Source: Gigaspora margarita
Lineage: Eukaryota; Glomeromycota; Glomeromycetes; Diversisporales; Gigasporaceae
Direction of reading: 5' to 3'
DNA length: 64,000 nt
Assembly (NCBI GenBank): GCA_009809945.1
Contig: WTPW01000596.1
Location: 255,569 to 319,568 of the forward strand
Shown one piece after another: positions 13,253-25,620 of the stretch. Each line of letters begins with the position of its first letter. Positions within the stretch are counted from its first letter, which is position 1. The translations under genes and the position numbers were made by a program. The notes under the pieces are model-generated. The model was given only the letters and a program-made list of their open reading frames with translations. It did no database searches and was not told the DNA's origin.

Positions 13253-13831
13253 ATAAGGTACAGGTAAATGTGGGTATTTTGACGAATTTAACATATTATA
13301 ATACCGGTTTTTTCCTAAGTAAACTGAGCCACATTTACTAAGTAAAATTGTTCGTAATGCCATCTCTTACTTCTCTCAAATTTTGATGCAATACGAATAA
13401 CCTTTTATTAATCGTTATACGTTTCGGTGCAGTAAATTATAGTTACTGCGTCGAAACGTATAACGATTAATAAAAGGTTATTCGTATTGCATCAAAATTT
13501 GAGGGTAAGTAAGAGATGGCATTAGAACAATTTTACTTATTAAATGATTTAATTTACTAAGTAAGAAGTCCCGTTTTCTGGTCTAAAATAATTCTTACAA
13601 AAATTGTTGTACTCATCAAAATACCACAGGGAAGTTAGAATTTATTGCTACTTAGAGATCATCATATAATTTTATATTAAACTTGTTACTTTTTTATATT
13701 GTATGGCAGATTTGAATTTACATAGTTCAAATAAAAAAAAATAAATAATAAAAAATAAAGATTTAAGCTTTTTGACAAACTTTTATTAGTAAGAAATATT
13801 AACTTCGTCAAAATACTCACATTTACCTTAT
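13253..13831. mobile_element. MITE with internal near-perfect palindrome
   Basis: The ends are inverted copies: ATAAGGTACAGGTAAATG with GTATTTTGACGAA at the left, ATAAGGTAAATG with the same GTATTTTGACGAA inverted at the right. Inside, arms at about 13341-13437 and 13445-13538 form an almost perfect hairpin with a very short loop (for example TAACGATTAATAAAAGG and its complement). Non-coding. Target duplication not resolved. Confidence 0.65.
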
Positions 13832-14812
13832 ATTTAAAATATGCAAATAACGCGATTTAAATTTATTTTTTTCATCAGGCTTTAATCAGTGCAATTAAAT
13901 GAAGCGATCCTTGTTATCAGCGATTTATTGTCACAAAATTGGTTTGTTGGAGAAGTATACATATTAAAAAATAATTATTATTTTCATCAGAAGTTAATGT
14001 AATTCACATGTGGTACGTAGCAGCATATGAGTAACATTAAGTCTAATGAAAAAAATTTTGTTATGTATCTTATGCCCAATATCTTTTACCAAAAATATCA
14101 ACAAAAAAAAATAACATCATCGATAAAAAGTGGATGAATAGGTATTGAGTAAATTCAGATTTAAATCTTTACCTTTTCAACAAAACCAATTTACTGGCTT
14201 CGTAAATTGTATTTAAGCCTATGTGTAATACAAGTTGACTAATTTATTAGTTCAATATAATTAAGAAATTTATGAGAGAGATTTATAATTTTTGAACGAT
14301 CTATCTTGCAATATACGGATACGTGATGTAATGATTCTTTGCAAGCGTTTCCTGAATACAGGTTAACCCATGCTGATGTTTTCTCATTAATTATATGATT
14401 TAATTAGTTGAAAGTGGGCAGCGAAGTCGTGGATATAAACTAGGTTGTTTTTCTCTTCAAGCCAAGATGATGGTTTTTTTTCGCTTTATTTATAAAAGTA
14501 AGTTTTAACTTTATATTCAACTATTTGGGAAGCTACAGTTCTTACGACGACTAGTTACATAGAAATTTTCTTTGCCCTGAACTAATTATTAATATAATGT
14601 TAAAGAATAGATTTTTTTGTATTTATTGATAAATAAGATTTTTTGAATAACGCAATCATATAGGGTTATTCTGGTAAAATTTTGCATTTGAGATGTATTG
14701 AGTCATTATGTGTAGACAGAAGAAAAAAACTTTATTTAACTAGGCAAGCTTTTATCTACAACTTAATAGCTAATTTATGCGCGCAAATCTTAGAATGTCT
14801 AAATAAAAAATA

Positions 14813-14950
14813 ATCATAAAAGATAAATCAATTTACTATGATAAAATAAAATGGGGAAGGTACTCATAAAAAGATAAATCAATTTACTATGTTAACATAA
14901 AAATAAAAGCAAATGTAGGTAATCATAAAAAGATAAATCAAAATATAATG
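14813..14950. repeat. Tandem repeat, three units of about 55 bp
   Basis: The conserved part is TCATAAAAAGATAAATCAA, recurring at 14813, 14864 and 14923 with diverged spacers. Confidence 0.7.
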
Positions 14951-15099
14951 AAAATGGAAGAGTTAAGAATATATATTTTTTTTTTATAATAAAATCATAA
15001 TAAGTAAATTATGGTGGAAGCGTAAGTATGTCGACATACAATATACCATATGTATATGTATAAAATTTCAAACATTTCAAAAATTACGGAGTGACTTGA

Positions 15100-15443
15100 C
15101 TAGGGAGTAGGCAAGAACAACAGAGGAGCACAAAGTCCCATACAAGCACCTTGTGCAGCGTTACAACCAAGTATAACGAGAGGTGTACCTACACCTACCG
15201 TAACCGTTCCTTTAAATAAGTAATAAAACGCGTTACTTAATGTTAAAGTTACATTTTAAGAGCAAAATTACTTAACAGTTTAAACAAATAATATATACCA
15301 GCAACGTAGCCAAAGGCAGCGTAACATGAAACCCAACCGATATTACATACAGTCTGGCACGCGCCGTATGCTAGGGGACCCGCATTAACGAGTAAAGAAA
15401 GGCTGACAAAGATGATAAAGACTGCGAAAATTCTTTGAGCCAT
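15100..15443 (-). CDS. Small secreted six-cysteine protein, zygote-specific-like (copy 1)
   Basis: Two exons, 15443-15299 and 15209-15100, encode 84 residues. The 89-base intron begins GTATAT and ends AAAG and splits a Gly codon. Residues 1-21 form a signal peptide (hydrophobic FAVFIIFVSLSLLVNA, cleavage before GP). The mature part has Cys at 29, 33, 40, 64, 71 and 75, with CQTVCN, WVSCYAA, GTPLVILGCNAAQGAC and the C-terminal LPTP. The pattern resembles the fungal and algal family annotated as zygote-specific protein (Chlamydomonas zys-like), recognised from memory; its molecular function is not known to me. Copy 3 at 47.5-47.8 kb has the same length, intron position and cysteines, about 60 of 84 residues identical. 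It appears intact. Likely exported; a role as a secreted effector or wall protein is only a guess. Confidence 0.85.
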
Positions 15444-15555
15444 TTTTTTTGCGGGTTGATAATATGAAATCGTTATATATTTATTATGACTTATTGAAAC
15501 GTTATCGCGAATTATTTGAATTGTTATTTAATCGTTGCCAGCTATCACTACGTCT

Positions 15556-15563
15556 CTTTTATA
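15556..15563 (-). promoter_or_regulatory. TATA box of secreted protein copy 1
   Basis: TATAAAAG on the minus strand, about 112 bases upstream of the start codon. The two paralogues also have TATAAAA boxes upstream, somewhat closer to their start codons. Confidence 0.5.
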
Positions 15564-17628
15564 CAAATTTTGTATTTTACTATACCATTTTAGGAAACAA
15601 TGTCGTTAGACTTAATTTGTAATACTGACCTACAGCGCAGAAAATCCAAAACAATGCAGAAATACGTCAACAGGCCATATTTATCAACCTCAATAATAAC
15701 TTTAATTCGAAGCTTCCGTAATACCCACATGAATATTGTATTTAACACAAAATGGTAGATTTCCTGAACATGTGAAACTGAGAAGTTGCTGCCCATTGAA
15801 GTCGTACCTGCGCAGCTAGGTTGAAACTTCAGACTTTCCGGAGTAGTAACTCCATATCTAGCAAAGATCGAACATTCTAGTATATTTTGTCAATTTGTGT
15901 TACATCTTATTGTGTTATCAGAATGTTCCACCGAGGTCAATTACAACCTACTTTCATAAACGCATAAAAAATCTGGTATTCGGTCGTTTATAGTAAATTT
16001 CCACTAAGACATCATATAACTTTCTTTTTTTTTTTGAGTATTACTCCCACCATAATATCATTTAAACATAATAATAATATTTTAAGTATTCCGTTATCAT
16101 AAAAAAAAAACTTTAGTGTAACAATGGAATTGGAAGTATTTTTCATTAAGAAAAAAATTCAAAGAATTCCCATTCCCAAATTGAATTGTGCCACTCCATG
16201 CGCCTAACCGAAATTAGTGACTTAAAAACAGTGACATCAAGTACGTATGTAATGGCAGATAGAAATCAGGGAATTTCAAAACCCAATACAGTATTTCAAT
16301 AGATCGCAAATACAATCGTAAAGTTGACTGTATTAACTGTTAATGAAGACAATATTAACGTATACTAAGATACGTATATGTTATACGTCGGAATAGAATC
16401 TTGGTGGATTTTAGAATCAACTTAAGTTGATTTTAAATATATTTAAGTTGAAACGAAATTTTAAATTCACCCAAATCGTTAAAGAATTTCGAACTTAAAA
16501 GTTGATTCTGAATCCACTTAGCGCATATTTAAATCAGATTGACAAATTATTTATGCATTCGCAAGGCAATTTGACCTTTTAATATTTGCAGCTTATATTA
16601 CCTATTTGTGACACTAATTGTGTTTGTAAAGTTTCTCGTACACTTATAACTTTTGAAGGCGTATTGTCCAATTCTGAATTAAATCATGTGACATATATAA
16701 TTAAAGCATCGATCTGGAAGACAAGTCATTGAAATTAGTCAACTTGAATTCAGTTAAGAAATTTATTAGTGACGATTGGTTTTGTCGCAACTGAACTGAA
16801 AAAAAAAACCATTTTGTACAAGTTGTTTAATTCTTTAACGAATGATTGTGAAAGATAACTATATATAACACTAAATTAAGACTAAATTTATTTTTTAATT
16901 TAAAGTTTTAATTTAAATTACATACCACATCCCATAATTTCTCGAAGAACCAATATGTTTTAAAACATCTTGATGTAACTATCAAGTATGTTATATATTC
17001 TGTCGGCTGGACATACCGGCAAATTTTATTTCAATATTCCAAGATTTCGTAAGCTGAATGTTTTCAACCCAATGATCTTTTTAGCAATTCCAATAGTTAC
17101 ATTTAATGAACTTTATATAAAAATCATAATCTTCTCGTGTAATAAAATAAAGGTGTTACGACTTCGATTAACGGATTTGCCATCGAGAATTTAGTAAGCT
17201 TTCCGGATGTATTGCGAGATAAAATGAATATTTTATAATTCGGTCATTTAAAAATTTACAGTATAGAGTGATTTGACGAATAAAAATTTCAGTTTCGTTT
17301 ACTTTTTTATCTTATTTAAAGTCCATTTATGAAGTTGAATTTGAATTCTCTAACCAAGCGAGTCAGAATTGCAACACAAATCGATTCGGAATCCATAAAA
17401 ATTCGATTTCGACGTACGTACACTATGACATTGTTGGGAAATTAATGAATAACGGTAATTTTCTGCCAAATGATCATGTGCCCTTCGCGGCACGTGTTAG
17501 CCAATCATTTGACATGTTGAGCAAAATTACTGTTTGCCCGTTACGCAGATCCACAAAAATTCGTGATATCAGGTTAGGGTTAGGTTCTTGTCGGAGGTAT
17601 TACATATATCAAAATTTACAACGTTAGG
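15564..17628. other. Intergenic region upstream of copy 1
   Basis: No exon recognised. Two pieces, about 16,140-16,270 and 16,380-16,520, match pieces near the third paralogue (about 47,230-47,360 and 46,200-46,335); one is in the opposite orientation to the other. These are likely remnants of the duplication that produced the paralogues. 17,400-17,630 is less AT-rich and contains a short open frame without family resemblance. Confidence 0.45.
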
Positions 17629-17955
17629 TAGTGGTGTGATCCGTTGATCGACAATCCGGATAACTGTTTGAAATCCGTATTTTTGTAATCCACAGTTAGC
17701 TGTAGTTAACTACTCGAACTATAGATAACTGTAACTGTAACTATACTATATAATACGTAATTAACTATAGTTAACTATTAAAGATGCATAGATAAAACTA
17801 TTGTTAACTACTAAAAAATACACGAATTTAAGCTATGTGGATTGATACAATCCGTTCGATAATGCAAATAACAAATTACTCGAACTATAGTTACCTACGT
17901 ATTAAAACTATTTGGATTATAGTTAACTATGCAAACTATACGGATTACATCACTA
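17629..17955. mobile_element. hAT-like MITE (TAGTGRTG ends), old
   Basis: Inverted termini read TAGTGGTGTGATCCG at the left and TAGTGATGTAATCCG at the right. The start fits the hAT terminus pattern, but the eight bases on either side do not match, so the insertion is old or a recombinant. The interior is built from GTTAACTATAGTTAACTA-type palindromic repeats. Confidence 0.55.
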
Positions 17956-19426
17956 TTACAAGGAAAATTTTTTACTAATACGTAGAAGACTAAAATTTGA
18001 GTTATAAATGACGTTTGACAAAACGAACGCAATTTTAGTGTTGCAAAGCAGCTGCAGGGCTGGTTAAGGCGACTTAAGGTCACATAATTATATATAACAT
18101 AATTTAGTCCAGATATATAATGCAGGCTGTATTAAATAATAGGAGTTTTTTTAGATTCCAAAAAATTCTAAGAAAATGAATGAACATAAAAGATGTGAAA
18201 GGTTATAAAAAAAAAATTAAATAAACCTTTGATAATTTTTGAATAAAAAATTGACAAATTGGATTTGACCCTAGTTATTAATAGTTACTTAACTGATTAA
18301 ACTAGCCAATAAATATCTTATAGCTTATAAACTATTTGTACTATGTTATCTAAAATTGCAGAATTAGGTGATAATCATAATTTACATCTCAATATAGAAC
18401 AATAAACTTTTATTTATCACCAATAGATTTTAAGAATTCTATACTATTATTTGATCAGTTTATTGAATATTTTGTAATAAAAATAATTTTAATATTTTGA
18501 GCAAGATATATTATCATTTGTTATTTGATTAAAGAAATTTATAAATTATTAAAGTCACAATTAGAGTAATATTAAATACAAAAAAAATGCAAATTTTAAA
18601 ATTTCAAATTGACAAATATGTTTTAAATATTTTAAATATTTTAATAAAAAAAAGTATACTAAAGAAGATTTGTTAAAAACTGTTGCAGTAATTCTTTATA
18701 GCAATACTATATTGAAATGGTTAAATTTCAAAATAGCAATATTTGCTTTGAAAAAGAAGTAGCACAAGTTTATATAATAAAGATAATATTCTAAATCTTT
18801 TATTTTATATATACTGAATATATTTAAAAATTTATTAAAAAAGATAATTAAATAGTTTACTATTGAAGATTTTAAAACTCGTAGTTTTTTTTTTGAACAA
18901 TTTAGCAATTTTTTATTTTAAGAGCTTTACTAATTCTTATATTTTATCTTAGTAAATTATTTATAATTGAATATTTTTAATAAAAATTTTTTAAATTATT
19001 TGTTTATTAATTAAGGAAGTATTCTTAGTTTGGATTTTATATATAATATGACATATTTACTTGCACTTTATATAAATTTATTTATAATTATAATATTTAT
19101 AGTAAATATATTGAAGATTCAAATAGAGTATTTCAGTTGACTTATATTTTTTCAATAACATTAATGATAATTTTAGAGCCAACACAATTGATTCACTTAC
19201 TGAAAAAATTGATGTAAATTCTAAACTACAATATTGCTACTAAACAACAAATCAAATACTATATTTATACAAGCTTAATACTTAAAATAAGTAATAGTTG
19301 TTTTAAATCTAATTATTAAACAAAAAAAGTCTTTTGTACTTTTTTTAAATAAAAAAAATAAAAAAATTGTTACTATATTAGATATATATTTTGTTTTTAT
19401 TATTAACCAAACAAAATTTGCAAATA
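17956..19426. other. AT-rich stretch without recognised features
   Basis: Long A and T runs and short AT-coded open frames only. Nothing convincing on either strand. Confidence 0.4.
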
Positions 19427-21252
19427 CAGTTGTCCTTCTTATATAATCATACAGTTGGGTACATACCAATATAGTGATTATCAAGAAGTATAACTGTATA
19501 AAGGTTACCTCTATATAAGCACAAATTATAATTAATATAAAAAAGGTAATTTAATAGAGGTATTTTAAAAAATTTTATATATGATTATAAATAGTTGTTA
19601 TATAGGTAAGCCACAATTTTACTGATTATATCAACTTTTATATAATAAATAAATTTGTATACAAAAATAAATACATATACTCTAAAATTTTCATACAAAT
19701 CAGATAATAGATAACTTTTTAATAGTATGGTTTTTTATTTTATATATCAATGAATATAGCTAAAAAGTTTGTACTTTTTTTTTTAAAAAAACATAAAATA
19801 AAAAATGTATTAATGAAATATTAACAGTTTTTATGAACATTTTAGAGTATTTGGTTCTCCTGAACAATATTAATTATTGAATAATAATCGATTTGCTTAG
19901 TACTATTTTGATTTTTATATGCAGCAACTATCAATAATCATATATAAAATTTTTTATAATAAATTTGAAAAAAAATTTTATATATGATCATTGATAATTG
20001 CTATATATTAAGATCAAAATAATACTAAGCAAATCGATTATTATGCAATAATAAATATTGTTCAAGAGAACAAAATACATTTACTCTAAAACTTTCATGT
20101 AAATTGGTTAATATTTTATTAATACATCTTTTTATTTTATGTTTTATAAAAAAAAATTCCAAAATTTTTGTAGATACAAAAATAAAAAAAGTACTAATAA
20201 AATTATCTGATTTGTATTAAAATTCAGAATAAGTATATTTTATTCTTTTGAATAACATTTATTATTGCATACAAATCGATTTTCTTAGTATTATTTTGAC
20301 TTTTATATATAGCAATAACCAACAATTAAAATTTTTTAAATTTATTAAATTCTTATATATAATCATTAATTTTTGCTATATATAAAAGTCAAAATAATAC
20401 TAAGTTAATTGATTTTTTGCAATAATAAACAAAATCAAAAGATCAAAATACACCTACTCTAAACTTTTCATATAAATTAATTAATATTTCATTGATAAAT
20501 TTTTTATTTTACGTTTGAAAAAATCTATGTGCGATTTAGAATAGTACACTATCCTGTTCAAATTAAATAGTAATTTGATAATGCACATTACCTTAGGGTT
20601 AGGGTCAATCAGTCAATTTAGTATTTAATTTGGATAGAGTAGCAGTAAATTATTTACTACTTCAAGTAGCACATAGATAATTCCTTTATATTTATACAAA
20701 AAAATTACAAATTTTTTTAGCTATATTTGTAAATATGTAAAATAAAAAATTGTACTTGAATGAAAATTTTTTTTAATTTTGATAGTGAGACCTTGCTTAT
20801 ATCTTTATTAAATTTAATGGAAACTTTTTAAAATTGAAAAAAATTTTATAATTTAAATCTAATGCTAAGAAAAAGAACTCAGACATATAGCTAGATAAAC
20901 AAAAGTAGACCTAGTATTTATCTGTGGCCTAAACCAAACTTGAATAAAAATTTTAGAGTAGGCATATTTTATTCTTTTAACAACTTTAATTATTGCATAA
21001 ATATTGATTTAATTAGTAAAATTGTGACTTTTCTATATAGCAACTATCTATAATCATATATAAATATGATTGTAAAGAAGTAATTTTAAGATTAAAATTG
21101 TCTAGCAAATTCTAAAAAAAATGTGATAGTGATTATAAGCCATTTGTAATTATATAGAAGTTTTTTAATAATAAAACAAATAGTATTAAAATATTATTTG
21201 ATTAAATAGAGTTTGTAATTGTATAGAAGGTAATTATAAAGAGGAACAACTA
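19427..21252. mobile_element. Pogo-like non-coding element with repeated internal palindromes
   Basis: The left end is TA then CAGTTGTCCTTCTTATATAA; the right end is the inverted, degraded form (GTTGTTCCTC with TATAATTA). The interior contains at least two head-on palindromes, centred near 19,970 and 20,340, both made of the shared module seen in 719-2915. A short AGGGTTAGGGT stretch occurs at about 20,594. No transposase. The right boundary is approximate. Confidence 0.5.
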
Positions 21253-21289
21253 TATATATTTTTGAAGTTAAAAAAATAATGTTGATATA

Positions 21290-21473
21290 CTGTTGAACCT
21301 CCCAAAACTGATTTTGTCAAAATTGATAACCTGTCAAATCTGATAAAAAATTAATCTACCAAGTTGATACTAATATATAAATCTAATAGTTTATAATGTT
21401 TTCAAATCTGATAATCTTCTAAACTAATACAAAACCTGTTAATCATGCATATTAGCTTTGGAAGATTCAATAG
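21290..21473. mobile_element. 184 bp pogo-like MITE
   Basis: Inverted ends CTGTTGAACCTCCCAAA and CTATTGAATCTTCCAAA with TA on both sides (21288-21289 and 21474-21475). Non-coding. Confidence 0.75.
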
Positions 21474-21746
21474 TATATAATTTATAAAAAATTAGATAAT
21501 TAATAATTTTGATTTTTATTATTATTATAATATAACAAAATTTATAAATTGTACAAAAAAAAATACTAATAAATACAAAAGTTATAAATAAGTGCTATAT
21601 AATTTTTTTAAATCTACAAATAATATAAACAGATATTTTTTTAATTAGTTTTGCATGTGATTAGGAACTAATACTAGCATACTCTGTGCAGATTTGTATA
21701 GATCTTATAATTGGTGCAGATCTGCAAAAAATTTTTCTGCTGACTA

Positions 21747-22061
21747 CTGTATATGTCTGAAAATAAGCTACTACCTAAAATAAGCTACCCCTGATTTTTT
21801 TAAAAATCTTAAAAAATTTGTTAGTGGTTGCTACATATAAAAGTCCAAATTTTACTAAGTAAACCTCAAAAGTGCCATTAATCAACTTGTTTAGAACATT
21901 GAAATATATCTATAGTAGAAATTTGGTGTTATTTTGACAACTTTTTATTAGTACGTTTTTCAATTTTTTCAAAAATCTCAATATTTCGAAAATAAGCTAC
22001 CTCACATTTTTTTGTGTAATTTTTTGGCCAAAAAAGGTAGCTTATTTTTGGACACATATAG
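21747..22061. mobile_element. 315 bp MITE, AAGCTAC family, copy 1
   Basis: Termini CTGTATATGTCTGAAAATAAG and the inverted CTATATGTGTCCAAAAATAA, each followed inward by GCTAC, with TA on both sides (21745-21746 and 22062-22063). Exactly the same length as the copy at 38061-38375. The middle carries the shared module in forward orientation. Confidence 0.8.
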
Positions 22062-22328
22062 TACTAGTAGGGTCACAAATATGCACAGATTTTTAATAAT
22101 TAAGTTTTTAAAAAATCTGCACAGATTTGTACTATATTTATTTATTCAATATAGTAAAAATACTATATATTTTTGGAAATAATCTATTTTTTTTGCCAAA
22201 AAGTAAACAAAAAGTATAGATAGCTTATATTTAGATTGTTAAAGTTTTAAAAATTAAAAAACAACTAATAAAAGGTTGTTCAAATAATACCAAAGTTTAT
22301 TATAAGTGTAATGAATGGTGCCATAATT

Positions 22329-22840
22329 TTTTTTTTTTTTTTTTAAGCTTTGGCAAGTCTTGCCGTGACTTTATTATAAATCTTTATGCGAACCCCGGAG
22401 GGTATTACATTTATTAACTAAGTTAACATGTTTACAAATAGCCCGACTTCACCCAGTTACTACTAATAGCACCTAGATGCGACCCACCGCAGCGACCCCC
22501 GGAGAGGTCACACGCTGAACACCAAACCAGAATTTCACCTAGACGGGTCAGCGACGGCATGAGTTCATATAGTATCAATGTAAATCCAGACTTTAGGCCT
22601 CACATTACGTCTCGTGACTTTGGTTAGGGTCCTAGCATGATTTTCTTCACAGCCACAAATTCTCGAAATAACGGCTGCCCAATTAAGTCCATCATACGAT
22701 GTCCTGGGTTCCTGTTTCCCACAGTGTTTCAGTTCTCTAATCGGCTGGCTTTTTTATTTCGCCTTTGGGAGGAATTGAACCGGCAACCTTGCGATTTGTA
22801 TTCTCGGAGCATAACCGCTATGCTATCAGCCCGGAGGACT
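22329..22840 (-). mobile_element. tRNA-derived SINE, minus orientation
   Basis: On the minus strand the 5' part has a pol III box A-like TAGCATAGCGG and a good box B GGTTCAATTCC at tRNA spacing. The body is about 430 bases and the 3' end is AATAAAGTCACGGCAAGAC with TTGCCAAAGC and an A-tract. Both sides carry the 13-base duplication TGGTGCCATAATT (22316-22328, 22841-22853), which lies in the left terminus of the surrounding hAT-like element. A second family member is at 37166-37704. Its base composition is clearly richer in G and C than its host, suggesting a recent insertion. Confidence 0.88.
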
Positions 22841-23248
22841 TGGTGCCATAATTCAAAATGCAATTTGTTGTAATGTAATAATTATTTATTACAAAAGTCA
22901 TAATTGTAGTTACATTTATTTTATGTAATAAATATTATTACATGTGATAAATATTATTACATGTAATAAATATTATTACATGTAATTAGGGTGCGGGACG
23001 GGCCGGGTCGGGCCGGGCCTGCTTAGACCTGAAACTCAGCCCGAAAATTATTTGTAGGCCTGAGCCCGGCCCGTGAAAAAAAAAGCCCGTAAAATAAATC
23101 GGGCCAGGCCTTATTTAAAACTATACCCGGGCCGGCCCGGCCCGCAAATTTATATGCATTACTAAAATTTTTCACTTACAAAAAATTAACTTCAAACAAC
23201 CTAGGACTAAATATTGACGTACATATTTGTCGCATGTAAGTCATAAAG

Positions 23249-23615
23249 TTTCAATTCCTATTCTTGGCACGATCCATTTTTGCTCAAACGAAGCCTTTAT
23301 TCATTTTAATTATTTTTCGATGAAAATTCGGTTTTAAAAAATTTTATAAAATTACAATTCCTATTCTTTGGCAAAGTCCATTTTCATTCAAACAAAGCCT
23401 TTATTCATTTCTAATTATTTTCAACGAAAATTTGTTTTTAAAAAAGTTTCAATTCCTATTCTACATTTTCGCTCAAACAAAGCCTTTATTCAATTCTAAT
23501 TATTTTTTGACGAAAATTCGTTTTTAAAAAAAAATTGTGTAAAATTTCAATACTATTCTTCAGCAAGGCCTATTTTCATTCAAACAAAGCCTTTATTCTT
23601 TTTCGACGAAATTTA
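23249..23615. repeat. Tandem array of four units of about 100 bp
   Basis: Each unit contains CAATTCCTATTCT, then CAAACAAAGCCTTTATTC, then GACGAAAATTCG followed by an A-run. Units start near 23,249, 23,354, 23,449 and 23,549. Confidence 0.75.
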
Positions 23616-23662
23616 TTAGTTTTTAAAAAACTATAGGTCGTGTTGAAGGAATGAACGATCTT

Positions 23663-23826
23663 GGTAACTCTTACAAAAATAGAATCGGAATTGAAAAGTA
23701 TGAACCCAAGACATTCAATAATTATCAAAAACCTACTGATACGGGTCATACTAGTATAATATGGGGTCTTAAGCGTTGTTATCACATTGGAATCGGCCTA
23801 ACCAAAGATAAAAATAAGAATGTATG
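23663..23826 (+). pseudogene. Sel1-like repeat gene fragment inside the hAT-like element
   Basis: One frame reads about 54 codons containing GNSYKNRIGIEKYE, then CYHIGIGLTKDKN. These match the Sel1-like repeat signature (G-x-C/S-Y-x-x-G-I-G-x-x-K-D, then an AF-x-x-Y-like segment). Cys is replaced by Ser in the first repeat and a stop follows the second. Sel1-like repeats are scaffold alpha-hairpins. There is no start codon context and no continuing reading frame, so I read this as a captured host-gene fragment. Confidence 0.65.
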
Positions 23827-24308
23827 AAGTGCCGGGAAAAACAAACCCAAATCTCATGTGAGTCGTCCAAACATTCTACCTGCACGATATCACGAGGGAT
23901 ATGATAGAGTTAAAGGTTGCACCAAGAGTGAATCGAATGGAACTGAAGGTGAAGAGGGAAAACCAACTGAAGGTATGGAACTTTAGAAGCTGCATGCGTA
24001 GAGTGAAAGAAAAAGTTGAATCATTTAAGACCCGGTTTAGTGTAATTAAATGAACCGAAAGCATGATATGGCTGGAGAGTCTTATAAAAATGACCCGGAA
24101 GTTGATGGTGCTTGTAGAGTTTGGATGATGAAGGTCGAAAATATCAGAGGTGTGAAGTCGGTGGGAAACAGGAGAAATGCAAAGACAGAAATGGAATTCT
24201 CGATATGAATGTAGGTCAATACTGATGAAAAAAAACCTTTATGCTCAATTTTTATTCTTTTATTAGTATAATTATGTATTTCTTATATTGGCATAGTTGT
24301 GGCATAGT

Positions 24309-24407
24309 CGGGTGATTAGATCTCCAAACGGGTGATCAAAGCTCCAAATGGGTGATCAAAGCTCCAAACGGGTGGTCAAAGCTCCAATCGAGAGATTAAA
24401 GCTCCCC
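24309..24407. repeat. 20 bp tandem repeat, five units
   Basis: Consensus unit CGGGTGATCAAAGCTCCAAA with a few substitutions per copy. Confidence 0.85.
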
Positions 24408-24832
24408 TACGAATTAAAACTATATAAGGGTTTAGTTTTTGCTTATGAAGGGAGGACAAGCAGTTAACGATTGTAGATAGTATTTAGTATTATTGTGATA
24501 ATCCGAAAAAGAAATCTTATACCCGTAATTATATGTAATGATTTATCACTTTAAACCATTTACCTTAAGTACTTTGGTTAATGATCAAACTAAACCGGCA
24601 CAGTAATGTCATCAAGTTCTCTATTGATTTTGACTATAAGCTTACCGGGTATTATCGGGCCTTATCGGGCTTTCTTATAAAGCTTGAACCCAGCCCGTTA
24701 TTTAACAAGCCCGATCTGTGTATGGCCCGAACAATAGCGGGCTCAAAAATTAAGGCCCGAATTGAACCAAAGCCCGGCCTGGCCCGCAAGTTTCCGGGCT
24801 TAGCCCGGTCCGTCCCGCACCCTACATGTAAT

Positions 24833-25620
24833 AATTATTGTTACAAGTAATAATTATTATTACAAAGTAATAAGTTTTTATTTTATAATTATTATTATTA
24901 TATTATATAGTTATAATATTGTAAATAAACAAAGCTAAAGCTATAGTATTTATTTAAAGATATAATATATCTTAATAAATACAATCAAATCTCATTATAA
25001 TTTTAATTATACTATTTTTAAGTTCAATTTATTATAAAGTTTATAAAATTTGACCTTTAAATAGTTACAACTTTTTATAATCATCAGATTCTTGCTTCTT
25101 GAGCTAGTGATTATATTGAGATTTGACTATATAAAAAATAAAGTTAATAAATTAAAATTGTATAATATAAATAAAACAAGTAAAACTAAAATAGTTTAAT
25201 TAATAAATTATTTTTTAAATAAGAGTAAAATTTAAATTAATTAATTATATATAATAAAATAAATTTTATATATTATTATATTATTATATATAATAAATAA
25301 TATAATATATAATAATATAATTGTATATAATAATATTTTGTATATAATAATATTATTGTATATAATAATATTATTATATTATTACATGTAATAAATAATA
25401 TTACATGTAATAAATAATATTACATATAATAATATTATTACATTATTACATGTAATAAATAATATTACATGTAATAATATTATATATAATAATATTATTA
25501 CATGTAATAATATAATTACATGTAATAATATTATTACATGTAATAAATGTAATTACAATTAAGGTTTTAAAAAGCTTAATATAATAAATATGTAATAAAT
25601 ATAATTGTAATAATTAGCTA
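24833..25620. repeat. TTACATGTAATAA palindromic repeat field
   Basis: Dozens of overlapping TTACATGTAATAAT and TATATAATAATA words, densest at 25,370-25,555. It continues the same sequence type found at 22,905-22,986, so it is the interior of the TAATG-ended element, split by the GC-rich element. Confidence 0.75.

Larger units (their letters stand above)
22987..24824. mobile_element. GC-rich hAT-like element carrying a Sel1-repeat gene fragment
   Basis: The ends are TAGGGTGCGGGACGGGCC and the inverted TAGGGTGCGGGACGGACC. CATGTAAT is duplicated on both sides (22979-22986, 24825-24832). Terminus TAGGG plus 8 bases fit hAT. Sub-terminal sequence is built from GGGCCGGGCC-like words on both arms (22,995-23,150 and 24,640-24,815), making long GC-rich arms in an AT-rich genome. 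Between the arms lie a 100 bp tandem array, a Sel1-like gene fragment and a 20 bp array. No transposase recognised, so it is probably non-autonomous. A similar-looking open frame through the GCCCG words is a by-product of the repeat. Confidence 0.85.

Noticed and set aside
24309..24407. CRISPR-like regular repeat
   Set aside because: Units are directly adjacent with no spacers, inside a eukaryotic transposon.
24581..24850. 89-codon open frame across the right GC-rich arm
   Set aside because: It is a translation of GCCCG-type repeat words at the end of the hAT-like element.
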